Origin: an uncultured Muribaculaceae bacterium | GTDB lineage: Bacteria; Bacteroidota; Bacteroidia; Bacteroidales; Muribaculaceae | Assembly: GCA_934663645.1 (NCBI GenBank) | Contig: CAKUKR010000015.1 | Coordinates: 1-36,853 of the forward strand | DNA: 36,853 nt | Direction: 5' to 3' | Shown here: piece by piece, positions 8,701 through 15,402 of the stretch | Layout of the letters: every line of letters starts with the position of its first letter | Position numbering within the stretch: the first letter of the stretch is position 1 | The notes under the pieces: model-generated | What the model saw: the letters and a program-made list of their open reading frames with translations, nothing else | Told to the model about the DNA's origin: nothing | Databases searched by the model: none | Translations under genes and position numbers: made by a program

Positions 8701-10208
8701 AGGTTGACGCTTCCAAGGGCGCAACCGGATATGTGGACGAGATATTCTCGCTCCCGGCTTCGCTCCAGAACCAGCCGTGGGTGCTGTTTGCAATCGAGAT
8801 GGAATTTGACGTGACTTCCACAGACGCATACGTCATACTCGACTCCTACCAGGTAATGGACATGCCGGACAACGACCTTATGCTCGGCAACGGCGAAGCC
8901 CCCACCAACGTGAAGGCCGGCGACACTGCACACTATTCGATACTCGCTTACAACAACGGCAAGAACACCCAGGCCGGCGACGTGAAGTGGGAAGTGCTTG
9001 ACGGCGACAACGTGATATCAAGCAAGGAGGATGTCATCTCCCCGCTCGAACCCGAGGAGAGCGAGACTCTCACATTTGACTTCACGCCAGGCACAGAATA
9101 CACCGGCAAGACGCTGACCGTGCGCTGCACCCTCACCGCCGAACCCGACGATGCGCTCGTCAACAACGTGGCATCAACACCACTCTATGTGCGCAGAGGC
9201 TCTGAAATCTACGTGGACGACCTCACCGGCACTGTCAACGGACAGGGTCAGGCAGAACTCTCCTGGAGCCCCGTACCCGAATCCCCCTTCGCAGAGGAAG
9301 ACTTCGAAACCGCTGAACACGGCGACTACTCCGCTACCATCGACGGCTGGCGCAACGTGGACGTGGACGGCAAGCAGAACTGCGGCATCCGCGGCGTTGA
9401 GCTGCCCGGCGCAGCCGAGCCCAAGGCTTGGCAGGTCGTTGAACCCGCACAGACAGGCCTGAGCGCAATCATACCCAACAGCGGCTCCAAGATGCTGCTC
9501 GCTATCTGCCCCAACGACCAGTCTCCGGCTGACGACTGGCTGATTTCTCCCGAGGTCAAGGGCGGCACGATGATGCAGTTCGCAATGAACATACTCACCA
9601 CCGACTACACCGAGACCATCGAGGTGCTCGCCTCCTCAACAGGCAACAACCCCGAAGACTTCACACTCGTACAGCGCTTCGACAAGAACACGCTCGGCTG
9701 GGAAATCTTCAGCTGCCGCCTCCCCGAGGACGCACGCTACTTCGCTATTCGCTACTGCAGCGTTGACCAGTTTGCCGCCATGATCGACGACATCGCATAC
9801 TTCGAGAATGTTGACATCGACTGCACATACTCCTATGATGTCCTTAAGGACGGCGTCAAGATAGCCAACGTGACAACACCCGGATACACCGACCCCGAAG
9901 TCCTCACAGGCAAGCACACTTACTCCGTGCTGACATACCTCAACGGCGAAGCCCGCGGCCTCTCCAACCCCGTAATCCTCGAGGAGAGCGGCGTGGACGG
10001 CATCGGCGCTGACAACGCCTCTGTATTCGGAGTCGCAGGCGGTGTACGCATCGCTGGTTGCGACGGCTTGGCATACCGCATTGTCACTATAGACGGCCGC
10101 GTCGCCGCTGACGGCACTTGCTCTTCAGCTGACGTATTCGTACCGCTCGCTCCTGGCATCTACGTAGTTTCTGCCGGCAAGACAGTTGCAAAGGTAATAG
10201 CCAAGTGA
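5733..10208 (+). CDS. Large secreted multidomain protein with T9SS-like C-terminal sorting domain
   Basis: This 1491-aa exported protein has a signal peptide in about residues 1-24. Residues about 80-330 contain repeated short blades (DPETDKVYM, YSPVDHGLIWAAM, LDNEGNLTLRGNMP) that resemble a beta-propeller. Fn3-like modules begin near 433 and 776. Choice-of-anchor-J/cleaved-adhesin-like modules lie near 535-660 and 1187-1353, each with a DDWL core and an acidic calcium-site-like run (DANKDGQTW). A CARDB-like segment begins near 1061. The last 70 residues (about 1421-1491) fit a T9SS type A tail: a TIDGR strand, then LAPGIYVVS and a basic end. It is therefore probably a surface-anchored or released adhesin or glycan/protein-binding protein. 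No catalytic motif was seen. The next gene encodes a shorter protein of the same design. Function is unassigned. Confidence 0.85.
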   Translation: MSSGYKYLIAAAAMSAMTLQLSATSPVRTQSPVRTMSTVGRTAQPQPAHTIPQLPQLSSYLTGTGISGVEYASPYDALRRASAEGATLQGFLKASNVVDYPTGWYDINTNGTVTLLHGKTGMMGSAGFVRDGKICQWSAITQMGYWWYYYTEYDLNTCDMVYEVELMASDMRNHVINCAYDPETDKVYMQSYNANGTSMAWSSFDPETREREYLNNNLSWDDTRAVALGYDYRDKNFYGVGENGWFMRIDRESGRATKVKELPVSVATYSQSMVYSPVDHGLIWAAMLQDNTTGFYLLDNEGNLTLRGNMPAQNQFTMLYCPDKDYSDDLPGIPNDLAATFEGHSLSGNVSVAMPAATFGGEAIPASKQLCIELSIDGNTVATLTGTPGQTVSTTVTTTQGLHELSAVCRYKDATETGPARTAEFYSGYDTPLAPANVRIDGNTVKWDTPAGSVHGGYLDMADMTYNVYLSDIKVNTTPVKGNSITFTAPTSLGIYVPRVEAMSQGLVSDKGEGQGKKYGEVYDVPFGFVPTKEEFDMFTIVDANKDGQTWCYFEGKNRVYCFGQSHTTDDWLFMPMANFTDTEHLYRVSVEAFALLENCPESFEIWLCTDRTIDSKVQKVLDVDNFTKDKFTLVTNKFMVENPGQYYIGIHADSNGGYMLNLQNLKFELSTDTRHAPADCKGVKVTAGDKGALNAVVSFYAPTKSLGGDALDKSKEITIHASTTAGEATTKVLPGAAGTITVPTVQGWNVVTLTPENEGGFGIDKVYDVFTGQERPAAVTNFKSQVSDDALSLTLSWDAPTEGESGGYVNPDEVEYEIYLVVDEGYSKIAEVGKKHSYTYTVEPGAQQLVQLAVAPRNVAGTAATSNFKGKAEILGTPLAMPVTETFTWGVPSHLPLVVNKPSAMHTAEWNLGDPTSLSYAALTQDYGAMLCTPQTTGISLGRVTIPRVNTQGYSHAVWRMNLFHSPQSGTCRILGRAPGMTEYVQVCQVDASKGATGYVDEIFSLPASLQNQPWVLFAIEMEFDVTSTDAYVILDSYQVMDMPDNDLMLGNGEAPTNVKAGDTAHYSILAYNNGKNTQAGDVKWEVLDGDNVISSKEDVISPLEPEESETLTFDFTPGTEYTGKTLTVRCTLTAEPDDALVNNVASTPLYVRRGSEIYVDDLTGTVNGQGQAELSWSPVPESPFAEEDFETAEHGDYSATIDGWRNVDVDGKQNCGIRGVELPGAAEPKAWQVVEPAQTGLSAIIPNSGSKMLLAICPNDQSPADDWLISPEVKGGTMMQFAMNILTTDYTETIEVLASSTGNNPEDFTLVQRFDKNTLGWEIFSCRLPEDARYFAIRYCSVDQFAAMIDDIAYFENVDIDCTYSYDVLKDGVKIANVTTPGYTDPEVLTGKHTYSVLTYLNGEARGLSNPVILEESGVDGIGADNASVFGVAGGVRIAGCDGLAYRIVTIDGRVAADGTCSSADVFVPLAPGIYVVSAGKTVAKVIAK

Positions 10209-10254
10209 CAACTAACCAACTGATATAGACACTACTCAACCCTGAAAAATGGAG

Positions 10255-10298
10255 ACGGCAGGCTCATATTCCCTGAATTGGCAATATGGGGCTGCCGT
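10255..10298 (+). terminator. Imperfect hairpin after the 1491-aa protein gene
   Basis: ACGGCAG-gct-CATATT at 10255-10270 pairs with AATATG-ggg-CTGCCGT at 10283-10298, apart from a 3x3 internal loop. T-rich sequence (CCCTTTCGTTTC) follows. It lies 46 bp after the stop codon and 57 bp before the next start, so it may be a terminator or a partial attenuator for the downstream paralogue. Confidence 0.5.
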
Positions 10299-10355
10299 TG
10301 CCCTTTCGTTTCGGGGCGTTCCGACAATCAACATCAACAACCAAATCACACAATC

Positions 10356-12764
10356 ATGAAACTAAACAGACTCACAGCAGCTGCATTGCTCGCAGCAGGC
10401 CTGGCTGTATCGCCCTCCGCTCATGCCGTCGAAGTGTACGGCTCGCTCGGCAGTTCCGACAACTATAAGCTGGGTATAGTCAAATTCCAAACCGACGGAG
10501 AGGGAGCATACGAGCTCGTATACGAGTACTCTGGCATGGAATGCAAAAACGGCAGCGTGTTTGCGGACAACATGTTCGCCTTCTCCGCATACGACCTGTC
10601 CTCATCTTACATTAAGCCAGAGCTGAAACGCTACAGCCACGACGGCTCGTTCGCCAACTGGGACAGCATGGAATATTGCACACGTCTCGACTGGACCGAC
10701 GCTTCAACCGCCCTGGCGTACAATCCATTCTCCGGCAACGTAGTCGGATGCTTCTACAACGCTGACAAGACATCCTTCTACTTCGGCACCCTCAACACTG
10801 AAACCGGCAAGAGCACCCGCATCGGCGACTTGGCCGCCAAGCTTGTCTCCATGGCATACGCCGACGGAACGCTTTATGCCATTGACGGCTCAGGCGCGCT
10901 ATACACAGTGGCCGCCGACGGTGCCCTCACCAAGGTGGGAGACACCGGCGTGACTGTCACAGACCGCTACGCCAGCGGCATGACTTACGACAAGACCTCT
11001 GGCAAGTTCCTTTGGGCTGCAAAGGTCAACACTTACAGCGCAGCCAAACTCTACACCATAGACCCTGCCACAGCGGCTGCTACAGAGGTGTTCACATTCG
11101 AGCATACCGCCCTCATCAGCGCGCTGACTATCGCTGAGACAGTAGCTGACACCGCGCCTCAGGCTGCGACCGACCTCGTCATTGAAGCGGCTGACGCCAC
11201 TCCATTCACAAACAACATGAAAATCAGATTCACCGTCGCTGACAAGACCGTTGCAGGCGCAACCATCTCCGCCGGCGTGACATACGAGATTTACGTGGAC
11301 GGTGTCAAGGCTGCTTCTGCCATGACCGCCCCTGGCACCGCCATTGAATATCCCGTTACCCTCGCCAACGGCAACCATGTCGTTTCCGTACGCTTCAGCA
11401 CCGCCAAGGGCGGCGCAAGCGCGATTGCCCGCGTGTCCAAGTTTGTCGGCAAAGACCGTCCGGGGGCTGTCACAAATGTAGCATTGTCCCACGAAGGCGG
11501 CAACATCACCCTGACCTGGGACGCACCCGCTACAGGCGCGACCGGTGGCGAGTTTGACGCTTCACAGCTCAAGTACAAGGTAGTGCGCATGCCCGGCAAC
11601 GTGGAGTTCGAGACTACGTCAACATCATTCAGCGAGGTCATCGAAGGCTCTTCGCTTCAGTCTATCTACTATGAGATCACACCGGTATGCGGCGACATGA
11701 GCGGCGACATGACAGCTTCACAGTCAATTGTTATAGGTGACGGCTATACCACCCCCTATACCCAGAATTTCGACGACGTTGAATCATTGGACGACATATT
11801 CTTCACCGTAATAGACTCAAACAACGACCGCAGCACATGGGCTGTTAATTCCGGATTTTCCGGCACCGCCGCCCGCTACATGTACAACATGTCAAATGCA
11901 GCCGACGACTGGATGCTGATGGCTCCCATGATACTGCGTCCGGGCCATACATACAAGCTGTCGTTCAGCGCAGCTGCCGGCAATTACGGCTCCGGTGAAA
12001 TACTGACAGTCGCAATGGGCACTGAGGCTTCCGCAGAGGCCATGACAAAAGTTATCATGGAAGAGACCACCATCGAGAAGGGCAAAACCGAAGCCAAGGA
12101 ACTCACATTCACAGTTCCGGCATACGGCATCTACTACATCGGTTTCCACGTGACATCTGTTGCCAACAGCCACTACCTCGACATTGACAGCATCGTCCTG
12201 GGCGACAGCGAGGGCAAGGATGCCCCGACAGCCGTTCCCGCAGCCGTGACCAACCTCGCCGCAGCCCCCACTGATGACAACAGCATCTGCATATCATTCA
12301 ACGTGCCTGCTGCTGACGTCAACGGCAACACTCCGGTCGACCTGGACAAGATCGAACTCTTCCGCGACGGCACACTGATCACATCCTGGGACGTGAACGC
12401 AATCGCAGATGCGACCACAGGCGTACTCAACTTCTATGACGAGAACGCTGCTGTCGCCTCATACGACTACACCTATTCCGTCATCGCCACCAACGCAGTC
12501 GGCGCTTCAGAAGCTGCAACAGTCAACATCAAGAACACTGGCTCGGGCGTTGACAACGCAACTGCCGAGGGCATGCGCGTAGCTGCCGGCAACGGCTACG
12601 TGGCTGTAAACGCCGCTGACGGCACTGCTGTTGCAGTCTACGACCTCGCAGGCCGCTGCGTATACAACGCTGCCGTAACTGACGGCACAGCTGTGGCTCG
12701 CCTCGCCGCAGGCATCTATGTCGTGACCGTAAACGGAGAAACTGTGAAGGTTGTCGTAAGATAA
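10356..12764 (+). CDS. Secreted propeller/Fn3/anchor-J protein with T9SS-like tail
   Basis: This 802-aa exported protein is the second of two adjacent proteins with similar architecture. The ATG at 10356 was chosen over an in-frame upstream codon at 10278 because it opens directly with a signal peptide (MKLNRL, hydrophobic core, cleavage near SAHA-VE). The N-terminal 270 residues hold propeller-like blades (ETGKSTRIGD, YDKTSGKFLWAAK). An Fn3-like module starts at DRPGAVTNV, a choice-of-anchor-J-like module includes DSNNDRSTW and AADDWMLMAPM, and a second Fn3-like module precedes the tail. The tail (AVYDLAGRCVY, then LAAGIYVVTVNG and a basic end) fits a T9SS type A sorting domain. No catalytic site was recognised. 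No clear promoter lies in the 147-bp gap, so read-through from the upstream paralogue is possible. Confidence 0.85.
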   Translation: MKLNRLTAAALLAAGLAVSPSAHAVEVYGSLGSSDNYKLGIVKFQTDGEGAYELVYEYSGMECKNGSVFADNMFAFSAYDLSSSYIKPELKRYSHDGSFANWDSMEYCTRLDWTDASTALAYNPFSGNVVGCFYNADKTSFYFGTLNTETGKSTRIGDLAAKLVSMAYADGTLYAIDGSGALYTVAADGALTKVGDTGVTVTDRYASGMTYDKTSGKFLWAAKVNTYSAAKLYTIDPATAAATEVFTFEHTALISALTIAETVADTAPQAATDLVIEAADATPFTNNMKIRFTVADKTVAGATISAGVTYEIYVDGVKAASAMTAPGTAIEYPVTLANGNHVVSVRFSTAKGGASAIARVSKFVGKDRPGAVTNVALSHEGGNITLTWDAPATGATGGEFDASQLKYKVVRMPGNVEFETTSTSFSEVIEGSSLQSIYYEITPVCGDMSGDMTASQSIVIGDGYTTPYTQNFDDVESLDDIFFTVIDSNNDRSTWAVNSGFSGTAARYMYNMSNAADDWMLMAPMILRPGHTYKLSFSAAAGNYGSGEILTVAMGTEASAEAMTKVIMEETTIEKGKTEAKELTFTVPAYGIYYIGFHVTSVANSHYLDIDSIVLGDSEGKDAPTAVPAAVTNLAAAPTDDNSICISFNVPAADVNGNTPVDLDKIELFRDGTLITSWDVNAIADATTGVLNFYDENAAVASYDYTYSVIATNAVGASEAATVNIKNTGSGVDNATAEGMRVAAGNGYVAVNAADGTAVAVYDLAGRCVYNAAVTDGTAVARLAAGIYVVTVNGETVKVVVR

Positions 12765-12793
12765 TCCTATTACTATCCTATAATGTCACTGTT

Positions 12794-12828
12794 GACGCGG
12801 GGAGGCTCTACGGCTTCCCCGCGTCTTT
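12794..12828 (+). terminator. Intrinsic terminator after the 802-aa protein gene
   Basis: GACGCGGGGA at 12794-12803 and TCCCCGCGTC at 12816-12825 form a perfect 10-bp GC-rich stem with a 12-nt loop, followed by TTT. It lies 30 bp past the stop codon. Confidence 0.75.
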
Positions 12829-12941
12829 AACTGCAAGCATATATACCCCAACATGGCACATTTATCCGATTATTTGGCCGCCAAAGCACGTTCAGTTCAT
12901 TTTTATGGCGCATTTCAAGCCGAAGTATTGGAATAATTGCC

Positions 12942-12949
12942 TAACTTTG
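12942..12949 (+). promoter_or_regulatory. -7 promoter element for the 158/333-aa gene pair
   Basis: TAACTTTG at 12942-12949 is an exact Bacteroidota -7 box. A good -33 box at 19-21 bp was not seen. Transcription would start near 12955 and give a leader of about 45 nt before the ATG at 13000. Confidence 0.55.
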
Positions 12950-12999
12950 CAAAGTATCCAAGCATTCTTGGTCTATACTTAACTCTAAAGAACAACCGT

Positions 13000-13476
13000 A
13001 TGAATAAAAAATCACTGCTTCTCCCGGCTATGGCCGTGCTGGCAATGACAGCTTGGGCTGACAACCCCGCGCTGCTCATTCACTCCAGCAACGGGTACAC
13101 ACCCGTGCCATTGGCGGAGATCACGAAGATGAAGCCCGACAGTGACGGACTGAAAATAGTCACCGCCAGCGGCGAACAGACCTTCGACTACGGCAATATC
13201 GTCAACCTCACCTTCGACCTCGAAGGCAAATGGGTGGGCATAATGGAAGTCGAGGGAGCGGAGACTGAAGTCTCACTTTCTTGGAACGGACGCACCTCCA
13301 CGGCTACAGTCACTGGACTCGCCGCCGGCACACAGGTAAACGTCTATGACACCGCCGGCAGAAATGCCGCTGCGCTCCTCCTCCCCGAGGACGGCACCAT
13401 CGACCTCTCCGGACTCAACTCCGGCATCTACATCATCAACATCCACAACAAATCATTCAAAATAGCAAAACGATGA
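13000..13476 (+). CDS. Small secreted protein with T9SS-like tail
   Basis: This 158-aa exported protein is almost only targeting parts. It has a signal peptide (residues 1-20, ending TAWA), a short beta module at 38-75 (EITKMK, then TFDYGNIVNLTFD) and a T9SS type A-like tail at about 84-158 (VNVYDTAGR, then LNSGIYIINIHN and a basic KIAKR end). The ATG at 13000 was chosen because it begins the signal peptide; the frame is open upstream to 12937. Its stop overlaps the next start as ATGA, so the two are translationally coupled. The next protein has the same EITKMK module but no such tail. The small protein may be a surface anchor or escort for its partner (inference). No enzyme motif was seen. 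Confidence 0.75.
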   Translation: MNKKSLLLPAMAVLAMTAWADNPALLIHSSNGYTPVPLAEITKMKPDSDGLKIVTASGEQTFDYGNIVNLTFDLEGKWVGIMEVEGAETEVSLSWNGRTSTATVTGLAAGTQVNVYDTAGRNAAALLLPEDGTIDLSGLNSGIYIINIHNKSFKIAKR

Positions 13477-14474
13477 AGAAATTATACCTGCCCCTTCTGG
13501 GCGCGTGCCTCGCACTGGGCGTGTCGGCACAAACTACCGAGATAACCAAAATGAAGGTCAACCTCAAGAACGGCACCAACGTGACCTACCAGCTCGGTGA
13601 AATCGAGGACATAACATTCGAAGGCGAGGAAATCCCCGTACCCCCGCAGGCTGACCCCAAAGTAGGCGACTACTTCTACTCCGACGGCACATGGAGCGAC
13701 GGCGGCCTGGTGAGCATCAACGCCGACGGCACTGACCCCGTATGGTCTGCAACAAAGCCCGCCCCTATCGCCGGCAAGACCGTTATCGGCATCGTATTCA
13801 CAACAGACCAGTCCCGCATGGCTGCTTCTGACATCGCCGACGGCTACACCCACGGCTATGTCATCGCCTGCAAGAACATCTGCGACCCGGCAAATGCTTT
13901 CCCGGAAACAGTATACTATGCCCGTCTGGAAGAAACAGAGACACTCCGTGGCGCAAAGCTCGCCTCAACATGGTACGGCAACATAGCCGGCCGCGAGAAC
14001 ACACAGGCTATGCTCGCCGAATACCCCAATGACGCTGCCGACAAAGTCCCCATGTTCTACTACGGCTCTACCGAATTCAAGGTGGCTGCCCCCGCCAACA
14101 CCAGCGGCTGGTTCATCCCCTCAACAGGACAGATGTGGGACTGCATCGCAAACCTCTGCGGCGGCGAAGTGGCTGCTAAAATGAAGACATGGCAGACATA
14201 CTCGTACGATGCCACATACTATTGCTCAGAGAAAGTGTCTTACGACGTGCTCGCCAAGTTCATGGAAGCCTTCTCGCTCGTCCCCGATGCCGACAAGGAG
14301 AGCATGAGCCTCGACAAAGACAACTCCCAGGGACACTTTGTGTCGCTGCGCACCTCCACTCCCTATGAGACGGACTCTTCATGCATCTTCAACATCGGCA
14401 CAGATGGCCTGATCGAAGGCATGGCTGCATGGCTCAACGAGGACTGCCACGCACGCCCCATCCTCGCCTTCTGA
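13473..14474 (+). CDS. Secreted lectin-like-fold protein, unknown function
   Basis: This 333-aa exported protein has a signal peptide at residues 1-19, probably cleaved at VSA-Q. An LGAC lipobox-like stretch at 9-12 sits very early, so lipidation is possible but less likely. Residues about 21-50 hold the module also seen in the upstream 158-aa protein (TEITKMKV, then YQLGEIEDITFE). The rest begins GDYFYSDGTWSDGG and ends GWFIPSTGQMWDCI and ARPILAF. This pattern is typical of Bacteroidales C-type-lectin-like domains of the DUF1566/Fibrobacter-major-domain kind. There is no T9SS-like tail. The start overlaps the upstream stop by ATGA. Together these suggest one surface module made of two proteins. 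Binding to a glycan or protein is a guess. Confidence 0.72.
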   Translation: MKKLYLPLLGACLALGVSAQTTEITKMKVNLKNGTNVTYQLGEIEDITFEGEEIPVPPQADPKVGDYFYSDGTWSDGGLVSINADGTDPVWSATKPAPIAGKTVIGIVFTTDQSRMAASDIADGYTHGYVIACKNICDPANAFPETVYYARLEETETLRGAKLASTWYGNIAGRENTQAMLAEYPNDAADKVPMFYYGSTEFKVAAPANTSGWFIPSTGQMWDCIANLCGGEVAAKMKTWQTYSYDATYYCSEKVSYDVLAKFMEAFSLVPDADKESMSLDKDNSQGHFVSLRTSTPYETDSSCIFNIGTDGLIEGMAAWLNEDCHARPILAF

Positions 14475-14496
14475 CAACACGCCAACACACAGATAC

Positions 14497-14534
14497 AAAG
14501 AGAGATGCACCCTCCCGTGCATCTCTCTTTTATT
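14497..14534 (+). terminator. Intrinsic terminator after the 333-aa protein gene
   Basis: AAAGAGAGATGCAC at 14497-14510 and GTGCATCTCTCTTT at 14517-14530 make a perfect 14-bp stem with a 6-nt loop, followed by TATT. It ends the 13000-14474 transcription unit. Confidence 0.85.
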
Positions 14535-14611
14535 GCCCGGCCCATACCCTCTTGCATAGTGTTGTGATTGCGCCGTGTACATCACCAGACAGAGGCACTG
14601 CAACTTTGCAC

Positions 14612-14642
14612 TTGGAGGAAGTAAACTTTTTTGTTAACTTTG
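14612..14642 (+). promoter_or_regulatory. Promoter of the toxin-antitoxin operon
   Basis: TTG at 14612-14614 is separated by 20 bp from TAACTTTG at 14635-14642, a full Bacteroidota consensus. Transcription would start near 14648-14650, leaving only about 15 nt before the toxin ATG at 14664. HigA-type antitoxins usually bind here, but no clear operator palindrome was found. Confidence 0.7.
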
Positions 14643-14663
14643 TACCGTAATACAAAAGACCCA

Positions 14664-15020
14664 ATGGCAAACAGGACAATAAAATTCTACAAGCACCATT
14701 TCAACCAATTCTTTGCAGAACAAACGCCACAAGTACGAAAGAAGATTGCCCAGACACTCGTTTGGATACAGGAGGTTGATCGATTGCCAGTCTATTTATT
14801 CCAGAATATTGAAGGGGTAAATGGTCTGTTCGAGATTCGAATAGAATTTGGAGGCAATATCTTCAGGATATTTTGTTGTTTCGACAAAGGCAATCTTGTG
14901 GTGTTGTTCAATGCTTTTCAAAAGAAAACGCAAAAGACTCCACGCAGAGAAATTGAAAAAGCCAGAAAACTGATGACTGAATATTTTAACGAGAATGATG
15001 ATGAAAACGACCAAAAATGA
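14664..15020 (+). CDS. higB: HigB/RelE-type toxin (Gp49-like)
   Basis: This 118-aa protein belongs to the phage-derived Gp49-like branch of the RelE/ParE toxin superfamily, typically mRNA-cleaving ribosome-dependent endonucleases. Visible family features are the N-terminal helix (QVRKKIAQTLVWI), the GLFEIRIEFGGNIFRIFCCFD beta-sheet core and the C-terminal FQKKTQKTPRREIEKA motif. The ATG at 14664 was chosen because the promoter start lies just upstream; a TTG at 14631 is inside the promoter. Its end overlaps the antitoxin gene, in the toxin-first order typical of higBA. Base composition is clearly AT-richer than the neighbouring secreted-protein genes, consistent with horizontal gain. Confidence 0.88.
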   Translation: MANRTIKFYKHHFNQFFAEQTPQVRKKIAQTLVWIQEVDRLPVYLFQNIEGVNGLFEIRIEFGGNIFRIFCCFDKGNLVVLFNAFQKKTQKTPRREIEKARKLMTEYFNENDDENDQK

Positions 15021-15312
15021 GCGACTGATGTCATGCAACACTCTTGATGAACTGCTTGATGTGGAATATGGGGCAAAAGGCACTTCGGAGCGTGATCAGT
15101 TTGATGACGAGACCCGGGTCTTCTGCCTTGCCGAAACACTGAAAGAGGAACGCCGCCGTGCCGGCTTGACACAGGAACAACTCGCCGAAAAAATCGGCAC
15201 AAAGAAGTCTTACATCTCACGTATTGAGAATGGCAAGTCTGACGTGCAACTGAGTACCCTTTTCCGCATTTTCGAGGGTCTCGGACGCCACGTTAATTTG
15301 ACGATAGTATAG
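14995..15312 (+). CDS. higA: HigA-type XRE-family antitoxin
   Basis: This protein of up to 105 aa has a helix-turn-helix of the Cro/XRE type at about residues 45-100 (LKEERRRAGLTQEQLAEKIG, then SYISRIENGK). In HigBA systems the antitoxin binds and blocks the toxin and represses the shared promoter. Three ATG codons follow one another in frame (14995, 14998, 15001) and the actual start is uncertain. All overlap the end of the toxin gene by 20-26 bp, so translation is coupled. A hairpin begins 31 bp after the stop. Confidence 0.88.
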   Translation: MMMKTTKNERLMSCNTLDELLDVEYGAKGTSERDQFDDETRVFCLAETLKEERRRAGLTQEQLAEKIGTKKSYISRIENGKSDVQLSTLFRIFEGLGRHVNLTIV

Positions 15313-15342
15313 TACTCGTCACACAAACACTCTTAAACAAAG

Positions 15343-15378
15343 TCCGGGCAGACGCACGCTGTGTGCAGTCTGCCCGGA
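15343..15378. terminator. Bidirectional hairpin between convergent genes
   Basis: TCCGGGCAGAC at 15343-15353 and GTCTGCCCGGA at 15368-15378 pair perfectly, with an inner GCAC/GTGC helix. It sits between the antitoxin stop and the stop of the convergent beta-helix gene, so it may end both transcripts. Confidence 0.75.
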
Positions 15379-15402
15379 TTGTGTTATCGGTATATGGGTG
15401 GG

